Shown here one piece after another: positions 1 to 7,121 of a stretch of 64,000 nucleotides of DNA (the stretch's first letter is position 1; every line of letters begins with the position of its first letter). The notes below the pieces were generated by a model. The model was given only the letters and a program-made list of their open reading frames with translations. It searched no databases and was not told the DNA's origin. Where the stretch lies: positions 5,084,001-5,148,000 of the forward strand of contig NZ_QASA01000001.1 in assembly GCF_003340495.1 (NCBI RefSeq). The letters are read 5' to 3'. Origin of the DNA: Adhaeribacter pallidiroseus (GTDB lineage Bacteria > Bacteroidota > Bacteroidia > Cytophagales > Hymenobacteraceae). The position numbers and the translations under genes are program-made.

Positions 1-771
1 CGCTGGGAAGCGGCTGGTAGCCCCAAAGCGCTTATGGTTCTGGTGCACGGCTTTAATTCCCACAGCGGCTACTTTCAGTGGGTAGCAGAACAGTTAACCG
101 AAAGCAACTTTAAAACCTACGCCCTCGACTTGCGCGGCCGGGGTAAATCCGACGGAGAACGCTATTACATTCCGGATTATAACGACTTGCTCGCTGACAT
201 TGACCAATTGGTAAACCTGGCTCAGGAGGCCCACCCGGGTTTACCTACCTTCTTGTTGGGGCACAGCGCCGGGGGGGTGCTTAGTTCCGTTTATACTTTA
301 AAGCATCAAAACAAGCTCCGCGGATTTATTTGCGAAAGCTTTGCGTTTCAGGTACCGGCTCCGGATTTTGTTTTGGCGGTATTAAAAGGCATTAGCCACA
401 TTGCTCCGCACGCCCACGTATTAAAATTAAAAAACGAAGATTTTTCCCGCGATTCTTCGGTGGTAGAAGCCATGAACCACGATCCGCTCATTGCGCACGA
501 AGTGCAACCAACTAAAACCGTACAACAATTGGTCTTGGCCGATGAGCGACTGAAAGCCGAAATGCCTGCGATTAACTTGCCTTTGTTGATTCTGCACGGC
601 ACCCTGGACAAAGCCACCAAGCCCAGCGGCAGCCAATATTTTTACGACACGGCCGGTTCGCTAGACAAATCTTTGAAACTATACGAAGGCCATTACCACG
701 ACTTGCTGAACGACCTGGATAAAGAAGTAGTAATGGCCGATATTCTGCATTGGTTAAACAGCCGCGTGTAA
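1..771 (+). CDS. Alpha/beta hydrolase, monoacylglycerol lipase/lysophospholipase-like (5' end outside window)
   Basis: Serine hydrolase of the alpha/beta fold, related to monoacylglycerol lipases that cleave ester bonds of lipids. The reading frame is open from base 1 and reads RWEAAGSPKA before the first ATG at 34. Family members have just such residues before the first beta strand (LVLVHG), so the true start lies upstream of the window. Counting from the ATG, the oxyanion strand is VLVHGFNSHSG (about 3-13). The nucleophile elbow is GHSAGG with Ser78, the acid is probably in LHGTLDKATKP, and the base is in EGHYHDLL. No signal peptide can be judged because the N-terminus is missing. It is followed after 58 bases by the deacetylase pseudogene on the same strand. 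Substrate is unknown. Confidence 0.85.
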   Translation, partial: RWEAAGSPKALMVLVHGFNSHSGYFQWVAEQLTESNFKTYALDLRGRGKSDGERYYIPDYNDLLADIDQLVNLAQEAHPGLPTFLLGHSAGGVLSSVYTLKHQNKLRGFICESFAFQVPAPDFVLAVLKGISHIAPHAHVLKLKNEDFSRDSSVVEAMNHDPLIAHEVQPTKTVQQLVLADERLKAEMPAINLPLLILHGTLDKATKPSGSQYFYDTAGSLDKSLKLYEGHYHDLLNDLDKEVVMADILHWLNSRV

Positions 772-829
772 GACGGCAGGCGCCAACAAATAATTACCGT
801 TCAAATAATTGAGGAAAACCCTGGTACAG

Positions 830-1645
830 ATGAAGTTATGTCAGCTACTTGCTCTTTCTCGGGCCTTGGTAGTACTTCCCACCTGGCTGGCGGCGTTGGC
901 CCAATCATCTCCGCAGCCCCGGAAGGCGCTTATTTGCTTAAGGTATGATGATGGTTTGGAGAGCCACCTGACTACCGCTATTCCGCAACTAAATTCTTTT
1001 AATTTAAAAGCCACCTTTTTTCTGAATGCCATTAAAGGCTCCGCGGAAGTAATAGGCCAGGCCTCGCCAGCTTTACTGGGCTGGAAGAAGGCCGCGCAGC
1101 AAGGGCATGAGTTGGGAAACCACACGTTATCTCACCCTTGCCCTACGGCGTTGGGCTGGCCACAGGAAGTAGCCATTGAAGCTTACGCGACGGAGCAAAT
1201 CTTACAAGAGGTGCGGACACTAGATGCTTTGTTAGATCTGATTGATACTCAGAAAACGCTTCGTGCCTTTGCCTATCCTGGCCACAACACCCTGGTAGCA
1301 AGTCAGGATTATTCTTTCCGGTTACAAAAAGAAGAATTGGTTCAGTATGGCCGTACGGGTGGGAACAGAAACAGTGTAATCAAAAAATTTTAAAATTTGA
1401 ACCCTTTGCAGGTGCCCAGTTGGCTAGTGGAAGCAGGTACGGCCGCCGCAGAACTAAACGCCTACGCGGAGCAAGCGAAAACTGCGGGAGGCATGGCCGT
1501 TTATTCATACAAAGGCATTGGCGGCCAGTTTTTTTAAATTTCGAAGCAAGCGCATCAGGCATTCTTGCTGTACCTGCGCGCCAACCAGCCATACTACCAG
1601 GTTATTACTTTTTCCGAAACAATGAAACTAGTTTCCGCTCGGTAA
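830..1645 (+). pseudogene. Polysaccharide deacetylase family protein, broken by two in-frame stops
   Basis: Product would be a secreted NodB-like deacetylase that removes acetyl groups from a polysaccharide. I place the start at ATG 830 because MKLCQLLALSR... to LAALAQ is a good signal peptide and GAGGAAA lies 13 bases upstream; a TTG start at 809 is less likely. Metal site residues are visible in RYDDG (usually T-Y/F-D-D-G) and in GHELGNHTLSHP. The frame stops at TAA 1391-1393, but the same frame continues with NLNPLQVPSWLVEAGT and GGMAVYSYKGIGGQFF. It stops again at TAA 1535-1537, then continues through AHQAFLLYLRANQPYY and TFSETMK to TAA 1643. These later stretches are the normal C-terminal part of this family. 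Both stops arise without a frameshift, and both sit in T-run/AAATTT strings. The first 187 residues alone lack part of the barrel, so activity is unlikely. Confidence 0.8.
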
Positions 1646-1725
1646 CTTCTTGCTGCGAGCCTCAACCATGCGCCGGATTTAAGCCGAACAAGCCTCCTTT
1701 TACCAATAACCCAACGACTAAACTA

Positions 1726-1793
1726 CTGCTTCACAATAAAGTACAAGATTTGTAAAAATTTGCTTCCAAGTCTTGTACTTTATTCTGAAGCAG
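1726..1793. repeat. Near-perfect 23-bp inverted repeat between convergent genes
   Basis: Arms at 1726-1748 and 1771-1793 are complementary at 22 of 23 positions around a 22-base loop. The left arm contains AATAAAGTACAAGA and the right arm TCTTGTACTTTATT. It lies between the plus-strand deacetylase pseudogene and the minus-strand M56 gene ending at 1857, so it could act as a two-way terminator. The loop is long and there is no strong T-run right after the stem, so a palindromic repeat element is equally possible. Confidence 0.7.
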
Positions 1794-1856
1794 CCTTGCC
1801 TTAGTAATCTGGTCGCCAGATAAATATAGTACCAACAGTTGCGTTGAGAATAACGA

Positions 1857-4142
1857 CTAATCTTCTTTCAGCGATTCGATGGCCATGCCATGAATTTTGA
1901 GCGAAATGTATTTATCGACCGTGGTAAAACTATAGCCTTTTTGTTTGGCTTGCTTAATAAAATTACCGTCTATATCGTGGATCTTGGCTTCTACCGCTTT
2001 CTCCAGGCTAATATTTTGCAACCCGGCTTTTTTTAAATCGGCCACAAACGCAGCATCTACTTCATGAATTTGGGCGTCCATCATTTCCCGGAAACTTAAA
2101 TCGTTAAAACCTAAAGCGCGAATTTCTTTGATAGAAGTTGGATTTAAATCATGAATCCGGGCTTCCAGTATTTGATCTAAAGTCAGGTTTTTGAGTCCGG
2201 CCGCTTGCAAGTCTTTAATATAAGCGGCATTTACCTCGTGGATGTTTAATTCCATCATTTTATCTAAATTTAACGCCCCAAAGCCCAGCGCCCGCAGTTC
2301 TTTTACCGTAGCCGGATTGATATCGTGGATTTTGGCCTCGATTACTTTATCGAGCGATAAATGAGAGAGTCCCGCATTTTTCAAGCTTTCTACGTAGCTT
2401 CCGTTAACATCATGAATCCGGGCTTCCATTATTTTTTTCAGACTCAATTCTTTAAAGCCCGCGGCTTCCAGTTCCTGCACATAGGCTTCGTCGATGTCAT
2501 GGATTTTAGCTTCAATTACTTCCTGCATGCTCGGCTTTTGGTGATTGTATTTTTCAAACAAGGCCAGAAACTTTTGATAATCGGGCATCGAAATACCGTG
2601 AATGGCTACTTCTAACAAGCGTTCGCCTGGTACCTCTCCGTATTGTTTTTTTAAAAAATCGACGTACTGCCGGTTTACTTCCCCAAAAAATAAATGAAAC
2701 AAGAAGTTTTTATCTGGGCTGGTAATAGTATTCGCAGCCAGGTATTTTTTAAAATCCGGATTCTCGGTAAAAGTATATTTTCCCTGGCTTACCTCAGCTT
2801 CCAGGGCACCGTTTAACTGAAGCGTTCCTGGTTCTTTGGTGGCTACGTACATTTCCTTCCCGGTTTTCTGAAAAGTTTTTTTATCAAAACACCGGGTCAT
2901 GTTCCAGTGCGAGGCGGTTTGGCTGCCTTTAAACTCCAAACAATATTCGCCTTTTTCCTGGTGGCTGTACCAATACCCCGTTGTCATGTCTACGTTATTA
3001 TCCCGGATGTTACTAGAAACGCGCTGGTTTTTACGCGATGCAGCCGCCGCTACTTGTACCAAAACACGCTCTTTTTCGGAAACTACTTTTTCGGGTACTA
3101 TATCACTAGATTTGGCCGGCAGCGAGGCAAACAAGATATCACTGGCCGGCAACTCCTGACTGGTAGCCGGTTTATTCAGCAGCAACAATGTGCCAAAAAT
3201 AAAAGGCACCAGAAAACTGTATTTCCAGTAGCCGTGCGGAGTAGATTTTTTTGCATTCATCATCTTAATTCTTTGTTTTAAAAGCGACTGATTATAATTA
3301 GTAGTTATGCTGAGCGGTTTATTGGGGGTAGCTATTTGCAGCAAATTTAATTGATATTGCCTGGGGCTTACAGGTTCTTGCTCCAGCAGCAAGGCATCGG
3401 TTTGGTACTCGTTGTTTTTTTCGATTTCGCGTTTTAAGAACCAGCTAAATGGGTTAAACCACAGCATAATCACGGCTAGTTCGGCCAGTAGTAAATCAAA
3501 ACTATGGCCTAGCCGGGCGTGAATTTTTTCGTGGGCAATTATCTGCTCGTACGTTGCAAAGTCATAATCATTGGGGTAAATAAAGATGTACCGGAAAAAA
3601 GAACAGGGGGCTTGCCGGTCGGGGGTATTTACAATAGTAATGGCGCCATCGGTTATTTTATCCGGATTGGTAAAAATTTTAAATAAAATAGTACCCACCT
3701 GAAAAAGCAGGCTAAGGGTAAAAACAACCACCCCGAATAAATACAGCCGGATCAGCCACGTTAACCAGCTCATTGTTGCGGGTTCTGGTGCCAACTCGGC
3801 CGGCTTTGTCGGTTTTTTTAAATTTTTGGTTAGCCGCTGCGGTACGGGAGCAACTTGTTTGTGGGCGGCCAATTTATTATCCCGAATGGTAGCTAGCTGG
3901 CTCTCCGTGGCCGTTTCGCGCTGGTTTGCCGGGCGTTCCGGTTGTTGCCAGATGGTAGTTAAATAACCCTGATGGCGGACCAATTCCGGCAAAGAAACAA
4001 AAGGCAGCACAAAGGCCAGCACCAAAGAACCCACCAGGAAAAACCGGTTGGCGGCAAAAAAGCTTTCCTGCTGCAGCAGCAGTTTATAAAATATAAAAGC
4101 GGTACCAACCGCGAAAGAAGCCTTTAATAATAACTCCATCAT
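1857..4142 (-). CDS. M56 family (BlaR1-type) membrane metallopeptidase with a 29-residue repeat tail
   Basis: Membrane sensor-protease of the BlaR1/MecR1 type, expected to cleave or inactivate the BlaI-type repressor encoded just upstream. Hydrophobic segments lie near residues 7-24, 32-50, 127-157 and 213-230. The zinc protease motif HEKIH is at 204-208, after a cytoplasmic-side linker. A further hydrophobic stretch near 310-325 leads to the periplasmic part. There is no penicillin-binding transpeptidase domain. Instead the C-terminal half carries about eight tandem 29-residue repeats with the pattern IHD(I/V)(D/N)xxxVxxLxxxGxxxLSLdkviEA; nine IH motifs are visible from about residue 515 to 755. 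The gene starts 12 bases after the BlaI stop, so the two form one operon. The ligand is unknown; the repeat tail is probably the sensing or partner-binding part (inference). Confidence 0.9.
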   Translation of the reverse strand: MMELLLKASFAVGTAFIFYKLLLQQESFFAANRFFLVGSLVLAFVLPFVSLPELVRHQGYLTTIWQQPERPANQRETATESQLATIRDNKLAAHKQVAPVPQRLTKNLKKPTKPAELAPEPATMSWLTWLIRLYLFGVVVFTLSLLFQVGTILFKIFTNPDKITDGAITIVNTPDRQAPCSFFRYIFIYPNDYDFATYEQIIAHEKIHARLGHSFDLLLAELAVIMLWFNPFSWFLKREIEKNNEYQTDALLLEQEPVSPRQYQLNLLQIATPNKPLSITTNYNQSLLKQRIKMMNAKKSTPHGYWKYSFLVPFIFGTLLLLNKPATSQELPASDILFASLPAKSSDIVPEKVVSEKERVLVQVAAAASRKNQRVSSNIRDNNVDMTTGYWYSHQEKGEYCLEFKGSQTASHWNMTRCFDKKTFQKTGKEMYVATKEPGTLQLNGALEAEVSQGKYTFTENPDFKKYLAANTITSPDKNFLFHLFFGEVNRQYVDFLKKQYGEVPGERLLEVAIHGISMPDYQKFLALFEKYNHQKPSMQEVIEAKIHDIDEAYVQELEAAGFKELSLKKIMEARIHDVNGSYVESLKNAGLSHLSLDKVIEAKIHDINPATVKELRALGFGALNLDKMMELNIHEVNAAYIKDLQAAGLKNLTLDQILEARIHDLNPTSIKEIRALGFNDLSFREMMDAQIHEVDAAFVADLKKAGLQNISLEKAVEAKIHDIDGNFIKQAKQKGYSFTTVDKYISLKIHGMAIESLKED

Positions 4143-4154
4143 AATCCAGCCGAT

Positions 4155-4520
4155 TTAATCTGTTTTTTGCGAATTTATAATGCGGATCAGTTCGTCGAGT
4201 TCTTCATTCGACAGGTTTTCTTCTTTCGCAAAATGCGTAATCATATTGGATAAAGAATTGCCGAAGTATTTCTGTTTAATTCCCGCTACATCCTGCTTCC
4301 GGTAATCGGCCAGCGCAATTAAAGGCGCATAGCGGTACGTATTGCCTATTTTCTCGGCCCGCAAGAAGCCTTTATCTGTTAAGATTTTAACCATGGTGGC
4401 AATGGTATTGTAGTGGGGTTTTGGCTCGGGCAGCTCCTCTATAATGTCTTTTACAAAGGCATTTTGCAGTTGCCAGATAACCTGCATAATCTGCTCTTCT
4501 CGTTTTCCTAATTTTTGCAT
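4155..4520 (-). CDS. BlaI/MecI/CopY family transcriptional repressor
   Basis: Winged-helix repressor of the BlaI family, 121 residues from ATG 4520. An upstream TTG at 4538 adds six residues, but MQKLGKREEQIMQVIW is the usual family N-terminus, so I prefer the ATG. The recognition helix region is PKPHYNTIATMVKILTDKGF, followed by the wing (KIGNTYRYAPL). The C-terminal helices that form the dimer and hold the protease site follow (FGNSLSNMITHFAKEENLS...). It is the first gene of a two-gene operon with the M56 protease. Two operator-like palindromes lie directly upstream at 4541-4575, so it very likely represses its own operon and may act on others. Confidence 0.92.
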   Translation of the reverse strand: MQKLGKREEQIMQVIWQLQNAFVKDIIEELPEPKPHYNTIATMVKILTDKGFLRAEKIGNTYRYAPLIALADYRKQDVAGIKQKYFGNSLSNMITHFAKEENLSNEELDELIRIINSQKTD

Positions 4521-4540
4521 AAGAGAATTGTTTCTCAATA

Positions 4541-4575
4541 CTACTAATACATTAGTAGAAATCCTAACGCATTAG
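4541..4575 (-). promoter_or_regulatory. Tandem BlaI operator-like palindromes
   Basis: The first box, CTACTAATACATTAGTAG (4541-4558), is a perfect 8-bp inverted repeat with a 2-bp centre. The second, CTAACGCATTAG (4564-4575), is a weaker copy with one mismatch per arm. They lie 20-55 bases upstream of the repressor ATG, and the TACTA/TAGTA arms resemble known BlaI/MecI operators. Likely role is autoregulation of the blaI-M56 operon. Confidence 0.75.
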
Positions 4576-4661
4576 TATAAAAATTAACCAGCTTCCTATT
4601 TGCGGCTTTAATTGCCCAGAAAGCTGGTTTATAGAAGATTACAGGTAGTTAAAACGGCTGG

Positions 4662-7064
4662 TTACTCGCTCCGCAGCGCGTTTACCGGATTGGCTATGGC
4701 GGCTTTAATAGCCTGAAAACTAATGGTAGCTAAAGAGATTAGAATAGCCAAAGCCCCGCCGATACCAAAAATCCACCAGGTAATAGAAGTGCGGTATTCA
4801 AAATTTTGCAGCCAGGCTTGCATGCCCCACCAGGCCAGCGGCCAGGCAATAATATTGGCCAGTAACACTAATTTTAAAAAATCTTGCGAAAGCAGCGTTA
4901 CAATGCTGGTTACGGTAGCTCCCAGCACTTTGCGGATACCAATTTCTTTGGTGCGTTGCTGCGCGGTAAAAGCCATTAAACCAAACAAGCCCAGGCAACT
5001 GATAAATATGGCTACTCCGGCAAAAGCTTTAAACAAGCGCAGCATTTTTTCGTCTTGTTCGTAGTACTGGGCCAGCTTTTCGTCTACGAACTGGTAATCA
5101 AATACCTTTTCCGGGAAAGTTTGTTGCCATTGCTGCTTTATTAAATTAAGCGTTTGCGCGATATGTTGGGTACTAATTTTCAGGCTTAAAGTTTGGTACC
5201 GGTCCGAACCGGTGCTCATTACAATGGGCGAAATTTCGTCGTGCAGCGAGGAATTATTAAAATCTTTTACCACACCCACAATGGGTAAAGCGGGTTGTCC
5301 GTAGAAGCGGAGCAGTTTACCAATAGCTTGCTCCGGCCGTTGAAGGCCTACTTTCCGCAGAAATGTTTCGTTTACCACTAGCTCCCGCATGGTATCGGCT
5401 GCCTGGTATTTTCGCCCGGCCAGTAGTTGCAGGCCATAGGTCCGAAAGTAAGCCGTATCGGCTAGTTTTACCTGGGGCTCCAGGTAAGCCGGTAAGCTTT
5501 TATGATCAAACTGTTCTAAGCCCCGGCTCGAATTAAAGTCGATATCAGCGGGTAAGGCTCTACTGTAACTCGCCTGCTGAATTTGCGGATTTTGCAATAA
5601 CTGTTCTTTAAAAGCCCGATGTTTTAGTTGGCTCAAGCTGTCGCTATCCATCCGCAGAAAAACTAGGGCGTCTTTTTGAAAGCCTAAGTCCTGGTTACGC
5701 ACAAAATTCATTTGATTAATGACCAGAATAGTGCCTACAATGAGTACTTGCGAAATACTAAACTGCACCACTACTAAAGCCTTGCGCAACGAAATACCGC
5801 CCACGGTTTGCGCTATACCTTTATTTTTTAAAGCCAGCACCGGTTGAAAACCCGATAAGACCACAGCCGGATAAGTGCCGGCGAGTAAGGTAACCAGCAC
5901 CAGCATGCTCAGCATAAAAAACAAGAGTTCGGCTGAAAATAGAGGAAGACTTTCCGGCAGTTTTAATAGTTGTTTTAGCCACGGAAAGCTTTGGTAAGTC
6001 AGCCCTATCGCCAGCACCATAGCCACTAAAACGAGTAACCCGGTTTCGGTTAATAACTGGCGAAACAGTTGCCAGCGGCTGCCCCCCAATACTTTGCGCA
6101 CGCCAATTTCTTTAGAACGCTTGGCGGCCAGGGCGGTAGCTAAATTCACAAAATTAACGCAGGCCATAATAATGAGAAAAACCCCGATACCCGCAAAGAG
6201 CCACAAAGTTTGGCGGGAAACCGTAGAACCGGTAAAAGTACCGTACTCCTGGTTAAAGTGAATATCCGCCAGGGGCTGTAGCGTAGGATAAGTAATTTTG
6301 GGTGGGGCCACGTTTTTATTGTGCGAAGCGGTGAGCAGTTGCTGGAACCGGCTGGCGGATAAATTTTCCGGTAAGGCCACGAAACATTGAAAATCGCTGT
6401 CAATGCCATCCCAGCCTTTACTTCTTACAGAAGAGTCCAAGGTAGCAAACGAGACCAGCACTTTTAAGGGAAAATTAGTATTAGCGGGTGGGTTCTGCAA
6501 AATGCCCGTTACTTGTAAGGTTTTATCATCTATCCGGATAGACTTGCCAATTGCTGTTTGCCAATTGCCGAAATATTGTTGGGCCGCCTTTTGGGTAAGC
6601 ACCACCTGGTTGGGAGCCGAAAGTGTAGTTTTAGCATTACCCCGTAAAAACGAAAAATTAAAAATTTTAAAAAATTCCGGCTCCAGAAAAAATACTCCGG
6701 CATCTTCCCGGAACATTTTGGGAGTGGCGTTTTTTTGTTCGCCCAATACGGTAACCTGACTACCACCATAATGCGACAGCTGCGTTACTTTTACTTCGGG
6801 ATAATCGGTGCGCAACACTTCCGGAAAAGGCACGTGCACGCCAGCTTGATGTCCGATGTGATCTTGGAACCGCAACTCCGTTACTACCCGGTAGATACGC
6901 TCTGAATGCGCATGAAACCAATCAAAGCTGCTTTCAAACCGCACGAAAACCCAGATGAGCAAGGCACTAGCTAAACCCACGGCTAGGCCCACCACGTTGA
7001 GTAAAGTATAATACCGGTGACGGAGTAAGTTCCGGATACCAACCAAAAAGTGCGTATGAAACAT
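4662..7064 (-). CDS. Orphan ABC transporter permease, FtsX/MacB_PCD duplicated type (array 1, gene 4)
   Basis: Inner-membrane protein of 800 residues built from two copies of a MacB-like periplasmic domain plus an FtsX permease domain. TM1 is at about 20-42 (VVGLAVGLASALL). The first periplasmic domain is at about 45-280, followed by three TM segments containing KEIGVRKVLGG near 315. TM5 begins the second half near 425 (LVVVQFSISQVLIVGT). The second periplasmic domain leads to the final FtsX block with QRTKEIGIRKVLGA near 700, and the protein ends in NPVNALRSE. No ATPase gene is next to it, so its energy source and substrate are unknown; relatives are usually called SalY/MacB-type permeases. 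It is the last gene of a minus-strand array, 57 bases after its neighbour. Confidence 0.9.
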   Translation of the reverse strand: MFHTHFLVGIRNLLRHRYYTLLNVVGLAVGLASALLIWVFVRFESSFDWFHAHSERIYRVVTELRFQDHIGHQAGVHVPFPEVLRTDYPEVKVTQLSHYGGSQVTVLGEQKNATPKMFREDAGVFFLEPEFFKIFNFSFLRGNAKTTLSAPNQVVLTQKAAQQYFGNWQTAIGKSIRIDDKTLQVTGILQNPPANTNFPLKVLVSFATLDSSVRSKGWDGIDSDFQCFVALPENLSASRFQQLLTASHNKNVAPPKITYPTLQPLADIHFNQEYGTFTGSTVSRQTLWLFAGIGVFLIIMACVNFVNLATALAAKRSKEIGVRKVLGGSRWQLFRQLLTETGLLVLVAMVLAIGLTYQSFPWLKQLLKLPESLPLFSAELLFFMLSMLVLVTLLAGTYPAVVLSGFQPVLALKNKGIAQTVGGISLRKALVVVQFSISQVLIVGTILVINQMNFVRNQDLGFQKDALVFLRMDSDSLSQLKHRAFKEQLLQNPQIQQASYSRALPADIDFNSSRGLEQFDHKSLPAYLEPQVKLADTAYFRTYGLQLLAGRKYQAADTMRELVVNETFLRKVGLQRPEQAIGKLLRFYGQPALPIVGVVKDFNNSSLHDEISPIVMSTGSDRYQTLSLKISTQHIAQTLNLIKQQWQQTFPEKVFDYQFVDEKLAQYYEQDEKMLRLFKAFAGVAIFISCLGLFGLMAFTAQQRTKEIGIRKVLGATVTSIVTLLSQDFLKLVLLANIIAWPLAWWGMQAWLQNFEYRTSITWWIFGIGGALAILISLATISFQAIKAAIANPVNALRSE

Positions 7065-7121
7065 ATCTTCAACAATTAAAAGGTTCTAAGTTTTTATTCT
7101 TATGGCTAGCTGGTGCTTTTC

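Noticed and set aside
2361-2615. Plus-strand ORFs opposite the M56 repeat region
   Set aside because: Shadow frames of the repetitive coding sequence on the other strand.
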